NCBI GenBank assembly: GCA_026987795.1
Contig: JALSMF010000450.1
Location: 1-6,301 of the forward strand
Length of the DNA stretch: 6,301 bases
Reading direction: 5' to 3'
DNA from: Bacteroidales bacterium
GTDB lineage: Bacteria; Bacteroidota; Bacteroidia; Bacteroidales; JAADGE01
A model generated the notes under the pieces. It searched no databases and was not told the origin of the DNA. It was given only the letters and a program-made list of their open reading frames with translations. Made by a program: the position numbers and the translations under genes. Position 1 is the stretch's first letter. Each line of letters opens with the position of its first letter. Positions 1 to 5,819 of this stretch are shown here, piece after piece.

Positions 1-1428
1 TTCTTTATCTTCTTTCAGCTTTTTCATAGGCAGCCCTATGAATTCCTGAGCTTTTTCTTTTGTTGAAATATCCGGATAAGGAACTTCGTCTTTAAAGCCG
101 AGTTCAATAAGCAAGCGTGCAAGTTTTATTCTTGTTTCCTGAACAATATCAATGCCCGTAGTTATAACTCTGCCTATTTCAACGGGAGAATGGAAAGAGC
201 CTCCGTGACTTGCTGCCGCATAATCCCATCTCCACTGTGCGTGTCTTATTCCGGTAAGGATATCTTTCATTTGCTCTTCCGTAGCACCTAATTCCCAGCA
301 TTTACCGGCTTCAACGTGTGCTCTTACCAGAAGTTCTTCAAGTTTATCTCTGTTTTCGATTATTTTATCTTGTCTGTCATATACATTTTTTATAAGTGTT
401 TCTGTTTCCTGGCGGTGACAAACCTGACAAGAATTTGCAACATTATTGAGCGGGCTTTGAATTTTATGATCGGTATATTTTACTCCGCCTTCCGATTTGT
501 AGGGCATATGACAATCAGCACAAGAAACTCCTCTTTCTGCATGTATGCCTGTTAAATAAACTTCATATCCCGGATGCTGAGCTTTAAGCATAGGGGCTTT
601 ACTTATTTTATGTGTCCAGTCTTTAAATTCTTTTTCATCATAGTATTTTTCCATTTCTTCGACACTCATACCTTTGTCCCAAGGAAAGGTTAAGTAGGCA
701 GAACCTTCCGCACCCGGTCTTTTTTTATCAAAATAGTATTCTACGTGACATTGTGCACATACCAAAGAACGCATTTCCTGATGAGATACTTTATTTATGT
801 CTTTTCCTTGTCGTTCAAATGCTTCTATTAAAGCCGGTCTGGAAATTCTTAAATTCATGGTTTCGGCATCATGACAGTCGGCACAGCCTATAGGATTAAC
901 AATTTCGCTTCCTAAGCGTGCCCATTTTCCTGTATAAAATTCTGTAACACCGTCTCTCTTCATAACGCGAGGAACATCAGGGCTTTTACATGTCCAGCAT
1001 GTTGAAGGCATAGGTCCGTCGTCAGGACCTGTAGGTCCGCCCGTACGTAAAGAATTGTGCAGGTCAGTAACGGCATATACGTGCCCCCTTCCTTGATTAT
1101 AGTCTTTAGAAAAGCCGTAACCTGCCCACAATACTACTAACCTGGGATCAACTTCCAGCATATCAATCATTGCATTGCCGTTATATTTACTGCTGAATGT
1201 TGTGTCGGCAGTTTCATAATAAGACTGAAATTCTCGCGGAAAGTTTTCGCCCCAAACTTCGTTTCGGGGTTCTTCCTGACTTATTTTCACTGTAGGAGAG
1301 TATGCAAAAACAGCTTCAGCTTTTCTTTCCGTAACGGAAGAGGCCAGCATACCCAATAAAAAGACAACAACAACGGTTGCCGCTAAAATTAACCAATTAA
1401 CTATGGGTTTTCTTTTTTTATCACTCAT
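1..1428 (-). CDS. nrfA: Cytochrome c nitrite reductase, pentaheme catalytic subunit NrfA (C-terminus cut by window edge)
   Basis: Catalyses six-electron reduction of nitrite to ammonium on the outer face of the cytoplasmic membrane, taking electrons from NrfH. The frame is open for 476 codons from the ATG at 1428 to the left edge. The family is usually about 480-510 residues, so only a short C-terminal tail is missing. A positively charged N-terminus and a hydrophobic stretch (about residues 10-31) form a signal peptide or membrane anchor. The active-site heme motif is CWTCK (144-148, lysine ligand), followed by four CXXCH motifs starting at 182, 224, 303 and 334. By spacing from K148, the catalytic residues are R128, Y231 (in HVEYY) and H285 (in KAQH, 282-285). 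E230, K282 and Q284 match the calcium-site positions. The start is 7 bp after the nrfH stop, so the two are co-transcribed. The leader is A-rich, without a Shine-Dalgarno sequence. Confidence 0.97.
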   Translation of the reverse strand, partial: MSDKKRKPIVNWLILAATVVVVFLLGMLASSVTERKAEAVFAYSPTVKISQEEPRNEVWGENFPREFQSYYETADTTFSSKYNGNAMIDMLEVDPRLVVLWAGYGFSKDYNQGRGHVYAVTDLHNSLRTGGPTGPDDGPMPSTCWTCKSPDVPRVMKRDGVTEFYTGKWARLGSEIVNPIGCADCHDAETMNLRISRPALIEAFERQGKDINKVSHQEMRSLVCAQCHVEYYFDKKRPGAEGSAYLTFPWDKGMSVEEMEKYYDEKEFKDWTHKISKAPMLKAQHPGYEVYLTGIHAERGVSCADCHMPYKSEGGVKYTDHKIQSPLNNVANSCQVCHRQETETLIKNVYDRQDKIIENRDKLEELLVRAHVEAGKCWELGATEEQMKDILTGIRHAQWRWDYAAASHGGSFHSPVEIGRVITTGIDIVQETRIKLARLLIELGFKDEVPYPDISTKEKAQEFIGLPMKKLKEDKE

Positions 1429-1435
1429 AATTTTT

Positions 1436-2011
1436 TTATTTATAATTATTTAACCATTCGGGAATTTTCGGGGAATTAACAGGAATACGAGCATAAGGAG
1501 AAGAGGACAGACTGTTGACTCTGCCGTGAGGCACTTCACGATGGCAGTCCCAGCATTCTCTTTCTGTTTTATCGTAATGTTTAAACTTTGTTTGCGTGCC
1601 TAACTTGCTGTCTGTAAGCAGCCTTGAGTGACACCTTATACAGTTGTCGTGAACGACTTTTTTTCCTGCATCTTTAATAAATATTACCTGCGGTTCTTTG
1701 CGAAGCGTAAAAATTGTTGCGTGTCTTAAACCGTCTTTTGCTTTGAAGAAATATTTGTTTGCCGTATTATTATGCGGAACATGACAGTCGTTACATGTTG
1801 CAACTTCACGATGAGAACTGTGTCCCCATGTTGAATACTGCGGTACCATAACATGGCAATTTATGCAAGTTTCCGGTTTTTCTGACAAATACGAAACGGC
1901 ATTAGATATATAAAGAATAAATACCGTCAATCCGATTATTATTCCTGTTATAATTAGTGCGGGAATCTTCCATTTTCCCGGAGGCTTTAAAAATTCTAAA
2001 ATATTATTCAT
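1436..2011 (-). CDS. nrfH: Cytochrome c nitrite reductase small subunit NrfH, tetraheme menaquinol dehydrogenase
   Basis: Membrane-anchored NapC/NirT-family cytochrome that oxidises menaquinol and passes electrons to NrfA. The protein has 191 residues from the ATG at 2011. One transmembrane helix (about residues 16-36) is followed by four CXXCH heme motifs: CINCH (49-53), CNDCH (73-77), CIRCH (124-128) and CWDCH (153-157). The first motif continues as CINCHVM; M55 is the methionine that ligates heme 1 in NrfH, which separates it from generic NapC proteins. The KAKDGLRH segment (90-97) lies where the quinol-site Lys/Asp residues are found in the family (by position, inferred). An in-frame TTG two codons upstream (2017) could also open the frame, but the ATG is preferred. 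It is the first gene of the nrfHA operon, with a probable promoter at 2043-2073. Confidence 0.96.
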   Translation of the reverse strand: MNNILEFLKPPGKWKIPALIITGIIIGLTVFILYISNAVSYLSEKPETCINCHVMVPQYSTWGHSSHREVATCNDCHVPHNNTANKYFFKAKDGLRHATIFTLRKEPQVIFIKDAGKKVVHDNCIRCHSRLLTDSKLGTQTKFKHYDKTERECWDCHREVPHGRVNSLSSSPYARIPVNSPKIPEWLNNYK

Positions 2012-2042
2012 ATACAATAGAAATGTTTTGTAATTTAAGATA

Positions 2043-2073
2043 CAAAAATACGATATTACAAAGCAGAAAACAA
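2043..2073 (-). promoter_or_regulatory. Probable nrfHA promoter (Bacteroidota type)
   Basis: Read on the minus strand, TTG (2071-2073) is followed by a 20-nt spacer and TATTTTTG (2043-2050). This matches the Bacteroidota primary-sigma pattern TTG-N17-23-TAnnTTTG. The -7 box ends 31 nt before the nrfH ATG, giving a short leader. No GG-N10-GC (-24/-12) sigma-54 element was found in the same gap. The match is by eye only, and AT-rich DNA yields such matches by chance. Confidence 0.45.
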
Positions 2074-2082
2074 TGATAAAAG

Positions 2083-2106
2083 TCAGTTTTTTATTCTTTT
2101 AACTGA
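2083..2106. repeat. Inverted repeat upstream of nrfH promoter, possible operator
   Basis: TCAGTT (2083-2088) and AACTGA (2101-2106) form a 6-bp dyad around a 12-nt A/T spacer. It lies just upstream of the probable -33 element of nrfHA, a usual place for an activator. The word TGATAAAA also occurs twice here (2074-2081 and 2104-2111). It could instead be a weak hairpin downstream of the regulator gene, but no clear T-tract follows on the minus strand. Function is inferred. Confidence 0.3.
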
Positions 2107-2143
2107 TAAAAACCGTTATTTTCGGCAAATTGCAGAGTTGCAG

Positions 2144-3514
2144 CTAAAGGTCATATTTTTTCTTTTTGTATCTGAATGTATCTCTTGATATTCCTAACAA
2201 TTGAGCAGCTCTTGTTTGATTATTATTTGTCTTTTCCAAAGCTTTTTTCAGAAGTTCTTTCTCAAATTCTTCCATGGAAATTCCCTCATCCGGAATTACA
2301 AAATTATACGGATGGCATTCTTTTTCGATGCAGTTTGCATCTCTTATTTCTCCGGGCAAACAGTCTTCGTGCAATATTGTATCTGTTTCTAATATAACGG
2401 CTCGCTCCATAACATTTCTCAACTCTCTTATATTTCCGGGCCAATCATATTTCATCATTAATTCCAAGACTTTCGGATCGATATCTTTTACATTTTTTCT
2501 GAATTGAAGATTGAATTGTTCAATAAAAAACTTGATAAGATCCGGTATGTCTTCTTTGTGTTCTCTGAGTGACGGGATTGTTATTTGAAAAACTTTAATA
2601 CGGTAATATAAGTCTTCCCTGAAAAGTTTGTCTTCAACTGATTTTTTAAGATTTTTATTTGTTGCTGCTATAATTCGGATATCAACAGGAATGTCTACTG
2701 TTCCTCCCAGTCTTCTGACAGTTCTGTTTTCCAAAACATTAAGAAGTTTTAACTGAGTTGTTTGGTTTATTTCTCCTATCTCATCTAAAAAAACAGTTCC
2801 GCCTTCTGCGACTTCAAAAAGTCCTTTTTTTTGTTTTTTTGCATCTGTAAATGCTCCTGTTTCATACCCGAAAAGTTCACTCTCTAAAAGAGTTTCCGGC
2901 AGCGAGGAGCAGTTTATGGTTACAAACGGTTTATCTTTTCTGTTGCTTTCATTATGAATTGCTTTTGAGAATAGATCTTTTCCGGTTCCGCTTTCACCGA
3001 GAAGAAGGATTGTTGTTGTTTCCGTTCTGGCAATTTTCTTAGCAAGTTGTTTCAGGCTTTTTATTTTTTCAGACTCTCCTATTATATGATTGAAAGTTAC
3101 AGAATCTTTTTTCTCTCTCTTAAGCAGCTGAATTTCTTTTTCTTTTTCTATTTTATCTTTAATGTTTTTTATTATTACATTAATTTCCTCAAAAGAAAAA
3201 GGTTTGTTTATGTATTCGTGCGCCCCGGCTTTAATTGCACTTACGGCAATGTCAACAGATTCGTAAGCCGTCATAAAAACAATAATTGCGTCTTCGTCTA
3301 TTGCTTTTATTTTTTTCAGAACTTCCAGACCTTGCATTTTAGGTAATTTATTATCTAAAAAGACAATGTCCGGTTGTTCCATTCGAAATGATTCTACACC
3401 GTCTTCTCCCGAACCCGCAGTGTATACCTTGACACCTTCGGAGTTCAGTTTTTTTTCAAAAGACCAACGAATCAGTTTTTCATCATCAATTACGAGTATT
3501 TTAAACGGTTTCAT
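2144..3514 (-). CDS. Sigma-54-dependent (NtrC-family) response regulator
   Basis: A 456-residue, three-domain transcriptional activator. Residues 1-120 are a receiver domain with the acidic pair D10/D11, phospho-acceptor D54 (VFLDNKLP), T82 and K104-P105. Residues about 143-385 are an AAA+ domain with Walker A GESGTGK (173-179), a GAFTDA loop (220-225) for sigma-54 contact, Walker B VFLDEIGE (241-248), arginine-finger candidates R299/R305 (FREDLYYRI) and the WPGNIRELRN sensor-II motif (358-367). Residues 415-456 are a Fis-type helix-turn-helix. The family uses ATP hydrolysis to open sigma-54 promoters after phosphorylation by a histidine kinase. No kinase is encoded in the window. It lies 132 bp upstream of nrfH on the same strand, so control of nitrite ammonification is a plausible inference, but the target is unknown. 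The loop reads GAFTDA instead of the consensus GAFTGA. The ATG at 3514 places the usual short lead before the receiver domain. Confidence 0.95.
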   Translation of the reverse strand: MKPFKILVIDDEKLIRWSFEKKLNSEGVKVYTAGSGEDGVESFRMEQPDIVFLDNKLPKMQGLEVLKKIKAIDEDAIIVFMTAYESVDIAVSAIKAGAHEYINKPFSFEEINVIIKNIKDKIEKEKEIQLLKREKKDSVTFNHIIGESEKIKSLKQLAKKIARTETTTILLLGESGTGKDLFSKAIHNESNRKDKPFVTINCSSLPETLLESELFGYETGAFTDAKKQKKGLFEVAEGGTVFLDEIGEINQTTQLKLLNVLENRTVRRLGGTVDIPVDIRIIAATNKNLKKSVEDKLFREDLYYRIKVFQITIPSLREHKEDIPDLIKFFIEQFNLQFRKNVKDIDPKVLELMMKYDWPGNIRELRNVMERAVILETDTILHEDCLPGEIRDANCIEKECHPYNFVIPDEGISMEEFEKELLKKALEKTNNNQTRAAQLLGISRDTFRYKKKKYDL

Positions 3515-3551
3515 ACATATTTATTTGTGAAACGTCATAACTTTCTGCAAC

Positions 3552-3572
3552 AAAATGTCAAATATACATTTT
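3552..3572. repeat. Inverted repeat over the regulator's -7 element, possible operator
   Basis: AAAATGT (3552-3558) and ACATTTT (3566-3572) are perfect inverted arms around a 7-nt centre. The centre almost coincides with the probable -7 box (3559-3566). A protein bound here would block transcription of the regulator gene, so autoregulation is possible. The arms are AT-rich and short, so chance is not excluded. Confidence 0.3.
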
Positions 3573-3588
3573 TTGCGGCTTGTTACAA
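3559..3588 (-). promoter_or_regulatory. Probable promoter of the NtrC-type regulator gene
   Basis: On the minus strand, TTG (3586-3588) is separated by 19 nt from TATATTTG (3559-3566). This is a good match to the Bacteroidota TTG-N17-23-TAnnTTTG pattern. The -7 box ends 44 nt before the ATG at 3514. The regulator can therefore be transcribed independently of the upstream phosphopantetheinyl transferase gene. Confidence 0.5.
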
Positions 3589-3590
3589 TA

Positions 3591-3640
3591 TTGATTTACG
3601 ACAAATTTATCTTACCGAAGCCGGCAGGACTGTAAATCAA
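3591..3640. repeat. 9-bp inverted repeat spanning the stop codon of the phosphopantetheinyl transferase gene
   Basis: TTGATTTAC (3591-3599) and GTAAATCAA (3632-3640) are perfect inverted arms separated by 32 nt. The centre contains a small GC-rich element (GCCG/CGGT, minus strand). It could form a structured 3' end for the minus-strand transferase transcript, but no T-run follows, so it is not a typical intrinsic terminator. It also abuts the -33 element of the downstream regulator promoter. Confidence 0.3.
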
Positions 3641-4263
3641 CCTGTCCAAACCGTAAGCAGGTTTTTATTTTCTGTAAATTGATAGTTCAGCACAAATATC
3701 TCTTTTGTGTGTTTAATAATTTCAGCCTCTATCACTCCAGACTTTTCAATATCAGGCAGTAATTTAATTTTAAAGTCTTTTTTAAAATCATAACCTCCGT
3801 TGCCCTTTATTTTAAATAATGTTTCTTTACCGCACCAGTGCAAATATATCTCTTTCGGTTCGTTTAACAATTTCAGGTCGTTCTCAGGTATAAATTTATG
3901 TGCGGTTCTCAGAATGCGTTCCGAAATTATTTCCGTATCAATACCGACTTCTTTATTTTTGCTTATAATTATTCCGACAAAAGCTCCCGAATGTGTTATT
4001 GAAATACTTTTATCATTTTTTAAATACGGATTTCCGTATGTGTCATAGTATATTTTTTCATACGTCCCGAGAATATTTTTAAGAAGCAACCTTGTTCCGC
4101 ACCATTCAAGCTTTCTTTTCTCGTTTTTTATTGAATTAAAGTATTCTATTTCTTCTTTTGAAAAATCTCTTTCTGTTTTTTGAAATATTAATTTTGAGTC
4201 TTCCGTAAATTCAGCAAGTTTAAGAATATAACTGTCTGTTGTTTTTTCAAAAATGATATTCAT
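3637..4263 (-). CDS. 4'-phosphopantetheinyl transferase, Sfp-type superfamily
   Basis: Transfers the 4'-phosphopantetheine arm from coenzyme A to a conserved serine of acyl (or peptidyl) carrier proteins in the cytoplasm, making them active for fatty acid, polyketide or peptide synthesis. The protein has 208 residues, typical of compact Sfp-like enzymes. Visible family motifs are RKLEWCGTRLLL (50-61, CoA-binding region), GNPYL (77-81), SITHSG (88-93), VGIDTE (106-111, with Mg-binding D109 and E111) and WCGKETLFK (143-151, with catalytic K146/E147 and K151). The start ATG is at 4263, in an A/T-rich leader without a Shine-Dalgarno sequence. It is divergent from the NAD(P)HX repair gene across 53 bp. 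With no polyketide or peptide synthase genes nearby, a housekeeping role on the fatty acid carrier protein is possible, but the substrate cannot be decided from sequence. Confidence 0.92.
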   Translation of the reverse strand: MNIIFEKTTDSYILKLAEFTEDSKLIFQKTERDFSKEEIEYFNSIKNEKRKLEWCGTRLLLKNILGTYEKIYYDTYGNPYLKNDKSISITHSGAFVGIIISKNKEVGIDTEIISERILRTAHKFIPENDLKLLNEPKEIYLHWCGKETLFKIKGNGGYDFKKDFKIKLLPDIEKSGVIEAEIIKHTKEIFVLNYQFTENKNLLTVWTG

Positions 4264-4280
4264 TAGAGACGATATTTGCG

Positions 4281-4309
4281 TATATTTGTTCCTTTAAAAA
4301 ACAAATATA
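4281..4309. promoter_or_regulatory. Divergent promoter region with a perfect 10-bp inverted repeat
   Basis: TATATTTGTT (4281-4290) and AACAAATATA (4300-4309) are perfect inverted arms with a 9-nt centre. Each arm contains TATATTTG, a Bacteroidota -7 box: 4281-4288 points right towards the NAD(P)HX repair gene (28 nt before its ATG) and 4302-4309 points left towards the transferase gene (38 nt before its ATG). The leftward box has TTTG 23 nt upstream (4333-4336), inside the opposite gene. The rightward box has no good -33 partner. Only one polymerase could occupy the site at a time. Confidence 0.5.
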
Positions 4310-4316
4310 GTATAAA

Positions 4317-5816
4317 ATGAAGATATTCACATCAAATATTACCCGGGAAGCTGATAATTACACGATAAAAAACGAACCGATATCATCCGTTAACTTAATG
4401 GAAAGAGCGGCAAAGAAAGCTGCCGATAAAATTTTGGAATTATATACCGACAAAATCAATTTTATAATTTTTGCCGGACCCGGTAATAACGGCGGAGACG
4501 GTTTGGTAATTGCCTGTTTATTATCAGAAAAAGGATATAATGTTGTCTTGTGCTTTATAAACTTTACGGATAAAGTTTCGCCTGATTTCAATACAAATTT
4601 TAAAAGGCTCAAAAAAATAAGAGACATATCAATTATAACGATTAATTCAATCTCGGATTTTCCTGTTATTAAAAGTAATGCTCTTATTATTGACGCTGTT
4701 TTCGGCTCGGGATTATCCCGTAATTTAAGCGGACTACCGAAAGATGTTACGAAAAAAATAAACAACCTGCCGAATGATGTTGTTGCAATTGATATTCCAT
4801 CCGGTCTTTTCGGAGAAAATAACCCGAATGAAGAAAGAGAGGTTATAAAAGCAAATCATACTTTAACTTTTCAATACCCTTCGCTTTCGTTTATGTTTCC
4901 GGAAAATGAACAATTTGTCGGCAAGTTTCATATACTTGACATCGGTATTCATAAAGATTTTATCGAACAAACCGATACTCCTTACCACTATGTTTTAAAA
5001 AGCGACATTAAACTGCAAAAGAGAAAAAAATTTTCGCACAAGGGAAATTACGGGCACGGATTGCTGGCAGCCGGAAGTTACGGAAAAGCCGGAGCACAAA
5101 TTTTAGCGGCAAAAGCTGCTCACAGAACAGGTATAGGTCTGCTTAGTGCTATTGTTCCGATTAAGAATTATCAAATATTGCAGGTTACGTCTCCGGAAAC
5201 GATGCTGTATATTGATAAAACGGAAAAATACATTTCAACATTTCCGGAGCTGGGCATATTTAATGCTGCAGCAATAGGTCCTGCAACGGGATTTTCAAAT
5301 GAAACAAAAAAAATGCTGCTGAAACTGATAAAAACATATAAAAAACCTGTCATTTTTGATGCTGATGCTATTACTGTTTTATCAGAAAATAAAGATTGGC
5401 TGAAATATGTTCCTGAAAACAGCATATTTACACCGCATCCGAAAGAATTTGAGAGACTTTGCGGTAAAAGCGAAACCGGGTTTAATCAACTTCAAATGCA
5501 AATTGAGTTTTCGATAAAGCATAAAGTATTTATTGTCCTGAAAGGGGCGCATACATCAATTTCGACTCCGGAGGGCAACGTTTATTTTAACTCAACGGGA
5601 AACCCGGGAATGGCAACCGGAGGCAGCGGAGATGTATTGACAGGAATAATTCTGTCATTGCTGTCTCAAAATTACTCTCCTCTTAATGCTGCAATCTTCG
5701 GGGTTTATATCCACGGTCTTGCCGGTGATTTAGCTGCAGAAAAAAAAGGAGAATACTCTCTTATTGCCTCTGATATTATTGATTATTTGCCTGATGCAAT
5801 AAAGTGTATTGAATAA
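4317..5816 (+). CDS. nnr: Bifunctional NAD(P)H-hydrate epimerase / ADP-dependent NAD(P)H-hydrate dehydratase
   Basis: Repairs hydrated, inactive NADH and NADPH: the N-terminal NnrE (YjeF_N) domain interconverts the R and S epimers, and the C-terminal NnrD domain dehydrates S-NAD(P)HX using ADP. The 499-residue length is normal for the fused form. The epimerase part (about 1-220) shows AGPGNNGGDG (53-62), DAVFGSG (126-132) and DIPSGL (159-164). The dehydratase part (about 228-499) shows KGNYGH (242-247), FDADAI (347-352), TPHPKEFERL (372-381), KGAHT (409-413) and NPGMATGGSGDVLTGI (429-444), with the catalytic-type aspartate D439. One usually glycine-rich site reads GPATG (321-325) where GPGLG-like sequences are common. 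The ATG at 4317 fits the standard N-terminus and follows an A-rich leader. It is divergent from the phosphopantetheinyl transferase gene and ends 3 bp from the convergent ridA gene. Confidence 0.96.
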   Translation: MKIFTSNITREADNYTIKNEPISSVNLMERAAKKAADKILELYTDKINFIIFAGPGNNGGDGLVIACLLSEKGYNVVLCFINFTDKVSPDFNTNFKRLKKIRDISIITINSISDFPVIKSNALIIDAVFGSGLSRNLSGLPKDVTKKINNLPNDVVAIDIPSGLFGENNPNEEREVIKANHTLTFQYPSLSFMFPENEQFVGKFHILDIGIHKDFIEQTDTPYHYVLKSDIKLQKRKKFSHKGNYGHGLLAAGSYGKAGAQILAAKAAHRTGIGLLSAIVPIKNYQILQVTSPETMLYIDKTEKYISTFPELGIFNAAAIGPATGFSNETKKMLLKLIKTYKKPVIFDADAITVLSENKDWLKYVPENSIFTPHPKEFERLCGKSETGFNQLQMQIEFSIKHKVFIVLKGAHTSISTPEGNVYFNSTGNPGMATGGSGDVLTGIILSLLSQNYSPLNAAIFGVYIHGLAGDLAAEKKGEYSLIASDIIDYLPDAIKCIE

Positions 5817-5819
5817 ATA

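Noticed and set aside
316..555. Plus-strand open frame of 79 codons inside nrfA
   Set aside because: It is antisense to the heme-binding region of nrfA, has no family features and is explained by the opposite frame.
2012..2017. Extension of NrfH to a TTG start at 2017
   Set aside because: It adds only two residues before an ATG at 2011, and ATG is the likelier start.
2111..2127. CCG/CGG mini-hairpin followed by T residues downstream of the regulator gene
   Set aside because: On the minus strand CCG-AAAATAA-CGG precedes TTTTT, but a three-pair stem is too weak to call a terminator.
2121..2143. Possible -24/-12 sigma-54 element containing GGC and TTGCAG
   Set aside because: The GG to GC distance is 6 nt instead of 10, and it is on the plus strand, facing away from nrfH.
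3047..3346. Plus-strand open frame of 99 codons, Phe/Tyr-rich, within the regulator gene
   Set aside because: The aromatic-rich composition is what antisense of Lys/Glu-rich coding sequence gives; the receiver domain on the minus strand is certain.
3613..3628. Possible intrinsic terminator (GCCG/CGGT hairpin) after the phosphopantetheinyl transferase gene
   Set aside because: The stem is only four pairs, including one wobble, and it is followed by AAGATAAATT rather than a T-run.
4358..4765. Minus-strand open frame of 135 codons within the NAD(P)HX repair gene
   Set aside because: It is fully antisense to a well-supported gene with conserved motifs, and its product shows no recognisable domain.
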